Source: Symsagittifera roscoffensis (taxonomy: Eukaryota; Xenacoelomorpha; Acoela; Convolutidae). From it: a DNA stretch of 64,000 nt. The position numbers were made by a program, and so were the translations under genes. Numbering within the stretch: position 1 is the stretch's first letter; each line of letters opens with the position of its first letter. Below, piece after piece: positions 22,500 through 35,340 of this stretch. A model generated the notes under the pieces. It had not been told where the DNA came from. It saw only the letters and a list, made by a program, of their open reading frames with translations, and made no database searches. Where the stretch lies: contig NC_087066.1 in assembly GCF_963678635.1 (NCBI RefSeq), positions 6,291,954 through 6,355,953 on the forward strand, given 5' to 3'.

Positions 22500-25400
22500 A
22501 TGGATCGATACTCACTCCCATTTACTAACCGAAGACAGAGAAAATATGATCAACTAACAATGTCCATGAACAACAGTAGCCAAACGCAATCAGAGGCTGG
22601 AACGAGTTCGCTAGCAAACTCAACTCCAGCCTCGACAGCTACGTCCTCGACCAATCAGAGTGTAGCTAGAGGAGGCGATGTGTTGACTGTTCCGATGACT
22701 TTGCCGACGATGGGAATCGTGTCTGCAGCTCCTCCGCAGCAAAATCATGTGGCGCCTCAGAACCCGACTCAGACGCAGTTGCACTTCACTGGTGGCTCAT
22801 CTAGGAGTGGAAGCTTGTCCTCGAATAGGCTGGTACCAGTTCCCATGTTCAGTGAAGCGGATGAAGCAACTGAGTCTGAAGGAAATCCAGGTCGGTTTAG
22901 TCACCTGCTTAATCGTACGAAGTTATTTTTTCATTTAAAACATATCAATTTTTTAAAATTTTCTTGATTGTTGAAATTAAAGTGTAATTATAAACAACAA
23001 AATAGCTATTTAAAAACTTGATTTTTTTTGGCTGATTTAACAATCCAACGGTTCGTGACAGCTTAAGTATTTCAATTCGTAATTTTTCTGAAGCTTGCAG
23101 AAAATTTTTAATAATTTAACGTTTATTGCAACTCTTTTACATGCAATCGATTAAATCTGTATTCTGTATAGCTTTTTTGCTGCAATTGAATTAATCATTC
23201 AAATGATTCTGTTTATTTGTTCTGTTTGTTTATTTATTATTTATTGGAGTTTGAGAGGGATTTTAGGAGCGAGGTACAGCTGTTCTGCCTCTGGAAGCTG
23301 GTCCACTTTTGCGTCCTGTGTCTCCTCGGGAGTACCCCAGAGATTCTCCAACCACCCCAGTAAGGCCTTCGACATGTTGGCCCACATGTGGAGGAACAAG
23401 CACCTCTGTGACGTCATTCTGGGAGTGGCCGGAACTGAGGTGGAGATCGAGTGCCATCGGAATGTACTGGCCTCGTCCAGCCCCTATTTCTACGCTATGT
23501 TCAGAAATGATTTGGCAGAGAGTCACAGCAACAGAATCATGCTGCATGTGAGCATTCGGTTTTTCATTTTTTCTTTTTTTTGTTTTAATTGGCCTTTTTT
23601 TAGCCCCATTGTGAACTTTACCCCATAATTTTGAAGGTAATTGATTTCGACCACCGATTTCAACAAGGTGCGATAAATAATTTTGAAATATTATTGTCAT
23701 TTTGCTCAAATTTAGCTGCGTTTGCAAAATTCAATAACAGGAACCGTCATTTTGTCAAGTACTATAACGATTAGTATTTGCGAGGCGATATATTTTATTT
23801 ATTTTTTTGAATTGTTTGAACAATTTGTTTGTCAATTTTGTCGCTAAGACGAAAGTTAAAAATATCTTCGGCATGAAAGAATTGCTTTTACTATGCTTTT
23901 GTTGTTTCAAACATTGCAGCAGATTGCAAATTATCGACTTTTTGTGCTTCATCAATTGTTTTCGCAATTGGAATCAACCTCAAAACTTAATTTCACATCT
24001 GAAACTTCGCGCACAAAATATAATAAAGTTAACTTTATTTCAACCGCTGTTGAACTAATTTTTAGGAAGTGGACGCGCAAGCAGTTCAAATGATACTCGA
24101 ATTCATGTATACTTCTGAAATTCTAATTGACGACGAGACTGTCCAAATTTTGCTCCCGACTGCAAACCTTCTTCAAATAGAGGAAGTCAGAAACGCATGT
24201 TGTGAGTACCTCCAGTCCCAGCTTCACCCCACAAACTGTCTCGGCTTTCGGGATTTTGCCGACATCCACTCGTGCAAAGAACTCCTCGCGACTGCACACA
24301 ACTACGCTGAACAGCATTTCAGTGATGTCATTCAATGCGACGAGTTCCTGGCACTGAGTGCTGAACAGCTATCGGATCTAATAGCCTCGGACAATTTGAG
24401 TGTGAATTCGGAAGAGGAAGTTTTCGAAGCTGTCGTGACGTGGGTCAACCACGACAGAGCTGAAAGGGAAAGGTCGGTAGCTACAGTCATGTCTCACGTG
24501 AAATTTCCTTTTTTGGCACGAGATTATTTAATCGAAAGAGTAGAACAAGAGCATCTAATGAAAGCGGACGAATGTAAAGATTTCCTCATTGAAGCTATGA
24601 AATACCATTTGTGCACGGAAGAGCTAAAAGCGAACATTAAAAGCTCACGGATCAGACCGAGAGCTCCGCTCGGATTGCCGAAATTGATGTTTGTCGTTGG
24701 CGGTCAGGCACCGAAAGCTATCCGAAGTGTTGAATGCTACGACTTCACAGAAGAACGATGGATTTCAAAGGCAGATTTGCCCAGTCGACGTTGTCGCTCA
24801 GGTGTTGTGGCTTTGAATGGGTTGATCTATGCGTGCGGAGGGTTCAACGGGAGTTTGAGAGTGCGGACAGTCGAGGTGTACGATCCAGCTAAGGATACCT
24901 GGTCTCCTGCTCCGAGTATGGAAGCGAGAAGAAGTACTCTGGGAGCGGCGAGGATGAATGGGAAGATATACGCGGTGGGGGGATTCGACGGGGCAACCGG
25001 ACTGAACTCGGCCGAGTGCTTTGACCCGAAGACCAGTGAGTGGTGTCTGATTGCATCCATGACTCACAGGAGGTCATCGGTTGGAGTGGGAGTCAGTAAC
25101 AATAAGTGAGTGTGAAAGAGTTCTCGAGTCAACCAAGATAATTGTTCAAATCAGACTCAAAAACACTAGCTCTTAGTACAATGACTAAAACATCATAAAG
25201 ATGTTTTTGAAAAAATCTTGGTAAGTGTTAAGATATTTTAAGTGATATGGCCCTATATTTCTTGATTTTTGGCTCTTTTTGGGAGGCACAGCTTAAAAGT
25301 GATCCAAAAATAAAAGCATTAACATAGCTTCTCTTCGTCACCATGATTTCTCTGCGCTCCATGTTGTGTCCCCTATTTAGAGGTGGCATATTAACCAGCT

Positions 25401-25595
25401 ACCCAAATTTAGTCTTGTCGCTCTTTCAAGTGGTGTTTTTGTAAAAAGAACTCTTCTTTTGTAATTCTGTTCGTGTAATGACTTCACTTGGAAACAATAT
25501 ATTATCATTATTATTATTATTATGATTATTATTATGATTATTATTATTATTATTTTTATTATGTTTATTATTATGATTATTATGATTATTATTAC

Positions 25596-25684
<89 letters not shown>

Positions 25685-25777
25685 GATGATTATTATTATT
25701 ATTATTACTATTATTATTATTATGATTATTATTATGATTATTATTTTTATGATTTTTATTATTATGATTATTATTAC

Positions 25778-25828
<51 letters not shown>

Positions 25829-25907
25829 GATTATTATTATGATTATTATTATTATTATTATGTTTATTATTATGATTATTATTATTATTATTATGTTTAT
25901 TATTATG

Positions 25908-25954
<47 letters not shown>

Positions 25955-26180
25955 GATAATTATTATGATTATTACTATTATTATTATTATTATTATTATG
26001 ATTATTATTATTATTATTACTATTGTTTTTATTGTTATTGTCATTATTATTAGTATTATTATTATTAATAGGATTATTATCATTATGATTATTATGATTA
26101 TTATTATGATTATGATTATTATTATTATTTTTATGATTATTATTATTATGATTATTATTACTATGATTCTTATTATTATG

Positions 26181-26219
<39 letters not shown>

Positions 26220-29200
26220 ATGATTATTATTATTATGATTTTTATTATTATGATTATTATTATTATTGTTTTTACTATGATTATTATGATTATTATGATT
26301 ATTATTACTATTATTATGATTATTATTATGATTATTATTGTTATTATGATTATTATTATTATTATGATTACGATTATTATGATTATTATTATGATTATTA
26401 ATATTATTATGATTATTATTATTATTATTATGATTATTATGATTACTATTGTTTTTATTGTTATTATTATTATTATTAATAGGATTATTATCATTATGAT
26501 TATTATTATTATGATTATGATTATTATTTTTATTATGACTATTATTATTATTATTATTATTATGATTATTATTATTATTATTATTATGATTATTAATAGG
26601 ATTATTATCATTATGGTTATTATGATTATTATTATGATTATTATGATTATTATGATTATTATTATTGTGATTTTTATTACTATTATTATGATTATTATTA
26701 ATATTGTGATTATTATGATTATGATTAATATGATTATTATGATGATTATGATTATGATGATTATTATTATTATGATTATTATTATAATGTTTTTTATTAT
26801 TATGATTATTATGATTTTTTTTCATTATGATTATTTTATTTTTATTATGATTATTATTATGATTATGATTATTATGATTATCATTATGATTATTATTATT
26901 ATTATTATGATTATTATGATTATTATTATTATTATTATGATTACTATTATTATTATTTTATTATAATTATTACTATTATTATTATTCTCACTCTGTTTAG
27001 ACTGTATGCGGTGGGTGGGTATGACGGGGCCAGCAGACAATGTCTGAATGTGGTGGAGTGCTATGACCCAGAGGGGGATGTGTGGACCCATGTGGCCGAG
27101 ATGTCCACCAGGAGGAGTGGGGCTGGAGTGGGTGCACTCGACGGATTCCTATACGCTGTTCGTTTTTTAAATTTTTTATTTTAAATTAACCCTTAATTTT
27201 GACAATTTTAATAAGAAACTCAATTTTTCTGTTTATTACACTATCGTCAAATTGGTGTATTATTGAGAACCTTTTTTTCTAACCTAAGTCGCAAATATTG
27301 GTGCCATTGTTTGAGCACCTATACAGATTTTTGAAAACATGTGCTTTGACATCCGAATAGTAATAAATTAACACATTTGATGCATTTTTAATTCATCAAA
27401 TAAACTATTTGTTTCAAACAACGTCACAATAATGAAAAACTCGAGTTCAATATATCACAATTTTTTGAAATGCATTATTAATACATAATGTGACTTTATG
27501 CTTTGCGAGTTAGTGTGGATGCCTTCAGTTTGTTGTATTCCAAACTATTACTTGCAAAATTGGGTCTATTGTATTTCCTTAATCGCATTGCAATTAAAAG
27601 TCGGTCGTTAATTCGCGCATGTGGCGAAGAGCTAACGCACCTGCATTTAAAGGCAAAGCCAATGGTTGGAATCCGGCTAGGACGTTTTTGTTTTGCAAGC
27701 AGAAAATGTCTGCGTGTCAAAAAATTTTGGACGGACTTCTGTTTGTCTACTTTTTGTCGACTTAGTTGCCGCAGTACCAAATATGCCTAAAATTTATGCG
27801 TGTTTACTCATATTAAAAAACACTTCAGTGTGTTCCGATTTTGAGCAAGTAATTGAGTTGCAAGAATTTTTGCCAATTTATTTGCTATTTTTTGAGTTTT
27901 TTATGTTTTCTCTTTAAACTAGCCAGTTTAAGCGAGAGTAGTATTATAGTACGACGTTATTTTTTTCAACCTAATTTGCAAATATTGGTGCCCCTTTGTG
28001 ACAACTGTTCGGTTTTTTGATAGCATGTTATTTGAGTTTCGATTACTAATAAGTTAGCACAGTTGATGCAATTTTGAAATCAAATAAATCGAAAATTTTG
28101 TTTTCAAATAACAGTAAAATAATAAAAATTCGAGTTACGATTTTTTCCAACTAAATATATCTCTCAATGTTTTTGAAATCCATAATTTATAAAGTTTGGC
28201 TTGATGCTTTCAATTTTATTACATGCAAAGTTAGTGTGGATGCTTGTTTGTTATATTCTAAATTTTACATGCAAAATTATGTCTATTTGTATTTGTGACC
28301 ACTTTTGCTGCATTGCATTGGCAATTTAATAGCATATGTAGCTGCTTTTTTGTGGCTAGTATTTGCAAATTGTTAGGCCTCGCAGTGCAGCTGCGAGGAC
28401 AGGGGACTATGGATCTACTGGTTGTAGGATCGATTCCGCCTTAGCTAAAGTTATTTTTCCAGGTTTTAATAAAATCTTTTTTCTTATTTTTCTTCATGGA
28501 GCTACTTTTTTTGTCATTTTCGCTTATGTTTGCGAAGCGCAGCTTCGAAGGTCTAAAATTTTTTACAAGAGCAAAGCTTGTGTGATATTACGAACTCACT
28601 TTTTTCCAACTTAAGTCGCAAATATTAGTGCTCTTTTTGTAAGTGCTCTTATTCAGTATGTGCATAAGATCAATAACCAGCGAATAATTACAGCTACAGC
28701 AAATGCTAAGGATATTAACGCACACTACTGTATTACAAATAGCACTTTAGCTTCAAGGTGATATGGTTCTGTATCGTTGAGGTATGGAAGGAGACCAGCA
28801 GCAAAATAAGAGGGTTCGAACCTCAGCAGGGTCGCATGTTCTTAATGAAGTTTTTCGTATGCTAGTTAAAATGCGTCCGCTCTATAAATTGAGTCATGTT
28901 AATTGGTACATTTCTTTTCAAATTGACTGGTACTGCTAATGCATCATAGTTGGCTTGCGTGACTTAGCAATTATGTAGACTCATAATTGGCGTGCGTCAC
29001 TTCAGAAATTTTGTAGTCTCAAAGTTTTTCTCATTCAGTTTTTCCCAGTAGCCTTGTCGGTCATATTTTGGCTTGTGTATGCGAACTGCAACTTCGCCTC
29101 TGTGTCGGAAGTTGCGCTCTTTATAAATTCAAAAAGTTTTATGTGCATTTGGTGCAGTGGTAACCGTCATGGTTGAAAGTCAAATCCCAGAAGTTCGATT

Positions 29201-29925
29201 CCAGTCGGGTTTTTTTTTTGTGGAAACTGAAAAGTTTGTACTTTTTTGAATTTTCGGGTCTGCTAATTTTTGATGGCTTAGGTCCAGCAGAAAGGTTTGG
29301 TTTCTTTAGCATTATGAAAGCTCTTTGTAAGGTTTCTAATGGTGCAGGTAGTTTTGTTCTTGGAGTTTTTGTTCTTTAAAAAAAACTTTTTGACAAGGTT
29401 TTTTTTTATTTTTGATATGCCGGTAATCATATTCATTCATTTTTGTATCGCAACTGATGCGAAGCTCCATTTTCCCTCTGTGTAATATTAATGTCTTCTG
29501 AAATTTTAAGTTGCCATATATGGTTGATTTCTCATAATTTAGTTGCAAATATCAAGAAGATTAATTTTTGAAGATTTTCATTTTGATTATCATGCAATAT
29601 TTCAAAGTGATTCGATTTGATATTTTTGGCGATTTGGTGTTAGGTCGGAGGCCACGATGGACCCATGATTCGCAAATCAGTGGAGAGATTCGACCCGGAA
29701 TTGAACAGATGGTCTTATGTGGCAGACATGCACACAATGCGACGCAATGCAGGTGTTGTAGCGGTGAACGGACTACTATATGTATGTGGGGGCGACGACA
29801 GCAACCAGAACTTGAACTCAGTTGAAGTTTACAACCCGAAAACGGACGCTTGGACTCTCCTTCCGGCACAAATGGGTATCGGAAGAAGCTACTCGGGTGT
29901 CGTGGTTCTGGACAAGAAGTTATAA
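22500..29925 (+). CDS. KLHL2/3: Kelch-like protein, KLHL2/KLHL3 (ring-canal kelch) type, 5 exons
   Basis: Exons are 22500-22890, 23267-23547, 24066-25105, 27001-27157 and 29644-29925. All introns are GT-AG with phases 1, 0, 2 and 0, giving 716 residues. The family provides substrate adaptors of Cullin-3 ubiquitin ligases in the cytoplasm. Residues 1-150 are a Ser/Thr/Gln/Asn-rich extension absent from vertebrate KLHL2/3 (about 590 residues). BTB starts near 158 ([23 protein letters not shown]), BACK spans about 275-380, and six Kelch repeats fill 431-715, each with a GG pair and a downstream Tyr/Phe and Trp. [18 protein letters not shown] and [17 protein letters not shown] place it with KLHL2/3 rather than other Kelch proteins. 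The ATG at 22500 is the first in frame. The terminal codon is TAA at 29923, and an AATAAA lies at 30271. Introns 3 and 4 are swollen by repeats. Confidence 0.93.
25497..26990. repeat. ATT/GATT microsatellite, about 1.5 kb
   Basis: Nearly pure plus-strand tattatta and tgattattatt units, with interruptions such as ttaataggattattatcattatg recurring three times (near 26.07, 26.47 and 26.59 kb), which shows higher-order duplication. It fills most of KLHL intron 3 and stops about 10 bases before the acceptor. Long apparent ORFs of Asn/His or Ile on either strand are artefacts of the repeat. Confidence 0.97.
27235..27950 (+). repeat. Dispersed repeat R, copy 2
   Basis: It shares with the 8.9-kb copy the ordered markers ttggtgccattgtttgagcacct, gatgcatttttaattcatcaaat, tttgaaatgcatta and ttacttgcaaaattgggtct. 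The right portion diverges, and opposite-strand ORFs of 94-95 codons here are chance. It lies in KLHL intron 4. Confidence 0.65.
27951..28600 (+). repeat. Dispersed repeat R, copy 3, with tRNA-like cassette
   Basis: Markers are ttggtgccccttt, gatagcatgttatttgag, gatgcaattttgaaatca, ttacatgcaaaattatgtc and tagcatatgtagctgc. Then comes a tRNA-like cassette, then tttttcttatttttcttcatggagct and gtttgcgaagcgcagcttcg. The order matches copy 1, but the cassette is different. It lies in KLHL intron 4. Confidence 0.7.
28374..28440 (+). other. tRNA-like cassette inside repeat R copy 3
   Basis: A B-box-like gtaggatcgattccgcc lies at 28424-28440, after a possible anticodon-arm region. The A box is poor. 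It sits at the position held by a different tRNA-like sequence in copy 1. Not a functional tRNA gene. Confidence 0.4.
28760..28832 (+). other. tRNA-like cassette with strong B box
   Basis: A perfect B-box-like gggttcgaacctc lies at 28812-28824, with T-arm pairing gaggttcgaacctc. The upstream half is less tRNA-like. Probably a tRNA-derived remnant or SINE head. Confidence 0.45.
29144..29219 (+). other. tRNA-like cassette with A box, B box and T-run terminator
   Basis: An A-box-like tggtgcagtggtaacc at 29150-29165 and a B-box-like agttcgattcc at 29192-29202 are spaced as in a tRNA. A run of ten T at 29210-29219 would terminate RNA polymerase III. The acceptor stem does not pair, so it is likely a tRNA-derived unit that might still be transcribed by Pol III. 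Confidence 0.5.
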
Positions 29926-30486
29926 TTAAGTTATAACAGAAATAAGAAACCTAACTTCAAAACGAGTTGTGAAACTAGCCTCTCAGAAAGAAGACTTGGT
30001 TACTTCAACGTGAAAAAAACTTAATTTTTTTGTGTCAAAACTTGGCAAAACAAACGTGTTTTTGTTAACCGTGCTAACTTTTCCGAAAACAATTAACCTT
30101 TATTTATTCGTCCATTATGGCGCTTATATATATCTAACTGTAATCCGTTTTAGTTTATTTAGGTTGAGCTTATAATTTATGCAATGTTCGAGTCGATATT
30201 ATTGAATGTTCAATTTTTTAAACTAAGTTAATTTTAAATTCCAAGAATTCGTTTTCAAAGTCAATAGGCAAATAAAACCATTCGTGACCTGATTTGCAGG
30301 ATTTGGCCCAAAAATGTTACGGGAAAAACAAGATGAGAGAGCGTTTGTACGACAGTAGATGCATCGGTACTGGCGGGTTCTCAGCGATGTTGGGTGGGTT
30401 TTCTTGGCCCATCTTCCCTAATTACAAATGAGTTTCCTCTGAAGAATTATTGTTTACGATTAAACGAATGAGGGTGTATTTACAGC

Positions 30487-30669
30487 TTGAGCTGTCATAA
30501 ATAGTCTATTCTTAAGTCTATGAGAGAGTAATTTAAATAATTTCATTGAAATGGCATAACTTGTTCTTAATTAAACTATGAGATGTATTTACATTAATGA
30601 CAAGTTATGCCTTTTCAATGAAATTTACTCTCTCATAGACTTAAAAACAGACTATTTTTGACAGTTAAG
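30487..30669. mobile_element. Palindromic MITE, about 183 bp
   Basis: Two arms of about 70 bp are inverted copies: aagtctatgagagagtaa, atttcattgaaa and ggcataacttgt on the left are mirrored on the right by gacaagttatgcc, tttcaatgaaat and ttactctctcatagactt. A short loop (near 30560-30600) separates them. The structure is a foldback MITE. No clear target duplication was identified. An RNA copy would form a long hairpin. Confidence 0.8.
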
Positions 30670-33600
30670 ACACCGGGGAAAAGTTTCAACTGTTGCCGGT
30701 TAAAGAGAAAATACTGTTAATATTTCTTCAAATAAAATATTAGTAATACGGTGTTCCTCACGCTGCGACATTGTTGTCCAGTAATCTTTTTTTTTACCAG
30801 TAATCTTTGACCAGTTGACCAGTAATCTTTACCGGGAAAAAATGGTGGTACAAATCTGCGTTTAGACAAATTCTCGTTCCAGCATCAATAGTGCGAAATG
30901 ACTATGGCGTTGGATGTGTTTTTTTTTCGCGTGATTTAAGGTATGTGAAAGTGAGGTCCCATGAGTTCAAACGTGTTGACAATTGCGGAATGTATATAAA
31001 TTTTGTTCAAAGTTCTAATGGTTAAGATTTTTTTTTCGATTTCCTTGATATTGTCGATTTTTTTTTAAATTTTTTTTTAAACAATCTGATCCATCTTAAA
31101 TAAAATTTTCTGTTTTCTACTTTTGTTTTATTATAGGATCAAATATTGATATCTTTGCTAGATAGAGATATTGATAGAGATATCTTTGCTCTCGATGATT
31201 TTTCAGCTTTCTTGTTTCGACTGATTAATTTCCAGGCAGTTTAATTTCCGACTGGTTAATTTCAATGATGTACGTGTGTATTTTAGTGAAATAACTGATA
31301 CGGAGCAAAATGATGCAATTACTTGAATAATGTTTTTCGAATGGTATCGATTCTTTTTGGGGTTATCTATTGAAGCTCTACGAAAATGACACATTCAGAG
31401 ATGGGCACTGATTGATCCCTAGAAAAGCTGAACGATTATTTACTCAGTCATGAAAATCTTGGTCTGCATTGCTGTTCAACATTCTGTTCACCATCAATCG
31501 TCATTTAAAATAATGCAAAACCTCTCTAACTCATGTTTTTATTTAATTCAACACTGTTATTCCTTTTTTGAAAACGTTTCAAAAAGAAGCAAACTTAGTC
31601 AATAACGTTCTTTGAAGAAATGCGAGCTTCTCCGTGGAAGTTTTTTGAACGAGAAGATTTTCGAGTTCAATATTCTTCTGTTTTAATAATATTCTTCTCT
31701 TTTAATAATGTTTTTTCTGTTTTAGTAATTTTCTGAATTTGTATTAAATCTCTTTGTTACGTTTTGTCATTTCATATATGTTTTGCAGCATCAAATCAAT
31801 GCTTTTGACAGCCTTAATTTAAACTACATGGGCAACTTGTTTTGTTGAGAAAAATTAGATTGCAATTTAAGCTGTAGCTTTTTTTTCGTATATCTCTTAT
31901 GTTAATAGGTTTTGCAAGTCCGGAACACAATCAGACGAGTTGGAAGTGACGCGAAGTATCTCAACTCTAAACTCAAGATTGAGTCTATCCTCTTTTTTTT
32001 TGCAGTATATCTTTGCTCAATTTATCTCAAGTTTCCCGAAGTTGGTTACCAATTCATCGTTTTTTATGCTTACTTAATTGGCCGAAGTTTTGGGGTCTTA
32101 CTTTTTATTGCGAAAGCGTGGCCTACTTTGTAAAAATAATAACCGTTCGGCCGCGATTTGATACACATTGACAAATTTTTTGGTATGAAAAAAATCAAAT
32201 TCTCTATAAGGATGCACAAAATTAATAGAAAGGCATGATGAATGTGGTTAATGCTCCTTTGTTTAAATTGCCATATGCATAGTCTAATAACTAACTTTCT
32301 TATTTCGTTTGGTTGTTCGCGTTTTTGCGTTATTTTTTCTCCGAATGAGAAATTGGTTTCGATTTTTTGCACCCTTGTCGTTTAGTGGAAAAAAAATAAT
32401 TAAATTTCCATTAATGAATAAAATGAACTTTTTTGGCCGTAACAATCTTGATTTTAGAACGCTTGATCTGAAAAGACTTGACAACAAAAGTATAATTTTT
32501 TAAAATCGTGCATCGGAGCTGGATCTTTACAATACTTGATAGCAAAGTAGAGGTTATTGCCATAGGTTAATGAACTGCGGCCAAAATTCATTTTCTTGCT
32601 TTTTTCAGATCTTTAGCTGATGTGCTGTATAACCATTCAAAGCTCAACATTTTAAAACAAAATTTGCATCGTTTTTTGTTTAATAGTACTATGTGTTGAT
32701 TAGCTAGATCAAAGACTATTTGAGTGTTACAGTTCAAGGTGGTTCCATTATTATTTGCTACCGAAATTCAACTTACTTACTTTTTTGTGTAGTAGTTCTT
32801 TGTTTCAAAATAGGCAGAAAGTGAAGTATTTATGCTCAACTGTTTGTTTTTCTCCAGATAGGTTTCGAATTCTGAAATAGCCACATTTGACGCACGCCAT
32901 TTTTTAAAATGATCTAAAAATGTTTGATGCTACGAGCCAAATAATGGAGAAAAAACCTATGAGTTTTTATCCGAAGTCAACGGGGTTTAAAAGTTGCTGA
33001 TTTTTTCTTATTTGGGATTATTGTTTAGCACGATTTGCAAGATTTCCTGAAAACCGTTAATTGAGTTAAATTTTTTGGCTCCACTCACGCATAACTAAAC
33101 GAGAATCATGTCATCTTCTTGTACTTGATATAATGTGGCAAAGACCATTGGAAAAACAATGAGATTTTCAAGGTTTTTGAGATTATCATTTAAAAAAAAT
33201 GCAATAGACGCCCTTAAATGCTCTCAGAGTACTGCCCACTCGGGGGTTTTGCCTTGAAACTAGGCTGTTTTGCTCTCTTTTTTGATCAGGAAAGCTAGAA
33301 TTTATGAAGAAAAATTACTAGAAAATGGAAAGGATTTTAAGAATTGACCATTCCAATTCTTCTTAATGACAATGCAGGAAAGTTGTTTGGCAAATACTTC
33401 CTCCAAAACAGGGGCAAAATACCTAGAATTTTTGGTCATCGCCATTTGGACATCGCAATGATCGAAGCTTGTTGTTTCGATTTTTCTCTCTGTTTACTTT
33501 ATTGCTTCCCAAAATCAAAAGTAGAAACATATCTATTCCGCCTGTCGTTTTTGCTTGAGAATTTGGGGGTTTGAAAATGGCCAATTGCAATACCATGGGA

Positions 33601-33689
33601 TAAATACCGCCCGATAAATGTTTAATGAGCTACTATTGCGCAAATGGTGAATGAATCAAGTTAAAAAAAAACACTTTGAATAAAGCAGG

Positions 33690-35340
33690 TTGTGTGGTCT
33701 TTTTAAAATGCTACTAGACGCTAAGTGCAATACTGTGCTTTTTGTAGATCTGTAGGGGAACTTTCAAAAAAAGTTTTAATGTTTCTTCAAATTTTTTTAA
33801 TGAAAATTTCTTGGTTTTAATTATGAGAACCTAATTTAAAGGCGTAAAATGCCAGTAAAAAAATCATGGTTTTGCCCTTATTTGAGCAGACTAGTTATCG
33901 TTCTGCTGTTTGTTTTGACGAAACGTCTGATAGTGTTTTGGAAAAAAATATGACAGGTTCTTGCCAAATGAATATTGAACGTATAATGATTCTTCGGAAA
34001 AAGTGACAAGTTGCTTAGGTTTAATGTTTTTGAGTTTTTCAAGCCATTTTTGGAGTTTTGTATCATATGAAAATTTTCGTTTTCCATGCTCTAGTTTTCA
34101 CCTGCGATCTTTTTTTTGATAAAGTTTGCGTTTGAGTTCAATAATTACATATTTCGCCAATATAGGATTGTTGTCGCGCGGTATCCTTTCGAGCTACTGG
34201 CGCGTAAGCAGTAATCAATTCCGGTTAAAAACATTACCACTTGAATTGATGCAAGTTATTTGTTGTTTTTCATATAATACTAGACGCTAAATACCACACT
34301 ATGTGTGGAAATTTATAAACATTTTCAAAACATTGTTTTTCTTCTCAGTTTTGTTTGAAAATCTTTTTTTGAAAGCTAAAACTATTTCATCAACGCCAAT
34401 GAGCAGTCAGAACAGTTATGGCTTTCCACTGATGCAAGCAGACTAGTTATGGCTCTGCAGTTTATTTTGACTAAGAGCCATGTTATAAATTTTAGAGAGA
34501 AAAAAACAAGAACCGTTTTTGGCCGATGATCATTGAATGTGCAATGACTATTCGAATAAATGAACAAGTTTTTCAGCTTGGTGTCAGGAGCAGAACCAGG
34601 ATTTTTTTGAATTTCAAAAATTTGTCCACCTTTTTCTAGATCGACCAAATTGATATTCTGAGCTCTCCTAAATCCCTGTAAAGACCTCATTTTGACCGTA
34701 ACACTTGCGCCGCAGACAAATTTTTGAAAATACAAGCCAAACGAGGCGCTTTTAGATACATCTCGTTTTCAGAAATCTTTGAAGGTCGGATAGCCAAATT
34801 GGACGACTTGAATTAGTACCAAAAGGGGGAATCGCATCCTTGGGGGCTTCCGCTACTTCTTGGCGTATTTGTTTTTGTTCGCGTTTAATTACAGACGGTT
34901 TTTCTTCAAGCATTTGACCCCCTGCCGAACCGAAGGGCCCCCCTTTGTACTATTTTGAGATATCTGTTTTTGGCTGACGAATCCTAAATTTTTTTATAGG
35001 CCAATATATAATAAATTTGAGGGGGAAGCGCTCGCCAAAAACAACGCGACTTTTTGGTCAAAATTTTCAAAAAAGTGCCTAAAAACGCTCTTTGGCCTGT
35101 TTTTCAAAATTTTGTCTGCGGCGCAGCAAATTTGGTCAAAATAGGGTCTTTATAGTGATTTGTGAGAGCTCGGAAAATCAGTCTGGTCGACCTATAAAAA
35201 GCCTGAATTTTCTCCTACCCCTCGAGAAAATCCTAGATCCGCCCCTTGTTTTGCGGCTTGTTTTGAAGAAACGACTGATAAAAAATATGATTACAAAAAA
35301 TGAAAACGGGTTTTTGACAAATGAGAATTGAATGTGTAAA
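33690..35340. repeat. Degenerate tandem repeat, period about 560 bp
   Basis: Similar blocks recur: ctactagacgctaagtgcaatactgtg at about 33.71 kb versus atactagacgctaaataccacactatg at 34.28 kb. gactagttatcgttctgctgtttgttttgac at 33.89 kb matches gactagttatggctctgcagtttattttgac at 34.44 kb, and a third partial copy follows at 35.26 kb. The hAT-like composite at 34.6-35.25 kb interrupts the series. Confidence 0.55.
34585..35247. mobile_element. Composite hAT-like MITE, two halves head to head
   Basis: The left end reads caggagcagaaccaggatttt and the right end ctcgagaaaatcctagatccgcccctt, decayed versions of the ends seen at 4821-5245. The left ~160 bp carry gagctctcctaaat and gcgccgcagac in reverse orientation. 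The right ~340 bp carry ccccctgccgaaccgaagggcccccctttg in forward orientation. It therefore consists of two fused copies or a foldback derivative. Confidence 0.6.

Larger units (their letters stand above)
28601..29490 (+). repeat. Further repeat R fragments with two tRNA-like cassettes
   Basis: A fresh left-part fragment (ccaacttaagtcgcaaatattagtgctc) starts near 28600. Two more right-end motifs follow, gtatgcgaactgcaacttcgcctctgtgt near 29.08 kb and atgcgaagctccattttccctctgtgtaa near 29.46 kb. Each is associated with its own tRNA-like cassette. It lies in KLHL intron 4. Confidence 0.55.

Noticed and set aside
25377-26966. Very long ORFs of Asn/His, Ile or Tyr on both strands
   Set aside because: They are translations of the ATT/GATT microsatellite within a KLHL intron; no start context, splice signals or family support.
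27496-27790. Overlapping opposite-strand ORFs of 94-95 codons
   Set aside because: They lie in repeat R copy 2; the corresponding parts of other copies are not open in the same frames.
9345-29219. Functional tRNA genes at the A/B-box-like sites
   Set aside because: Acceptor stems do not pair and at least one box is poor in each; they are embedded in repeat copies.
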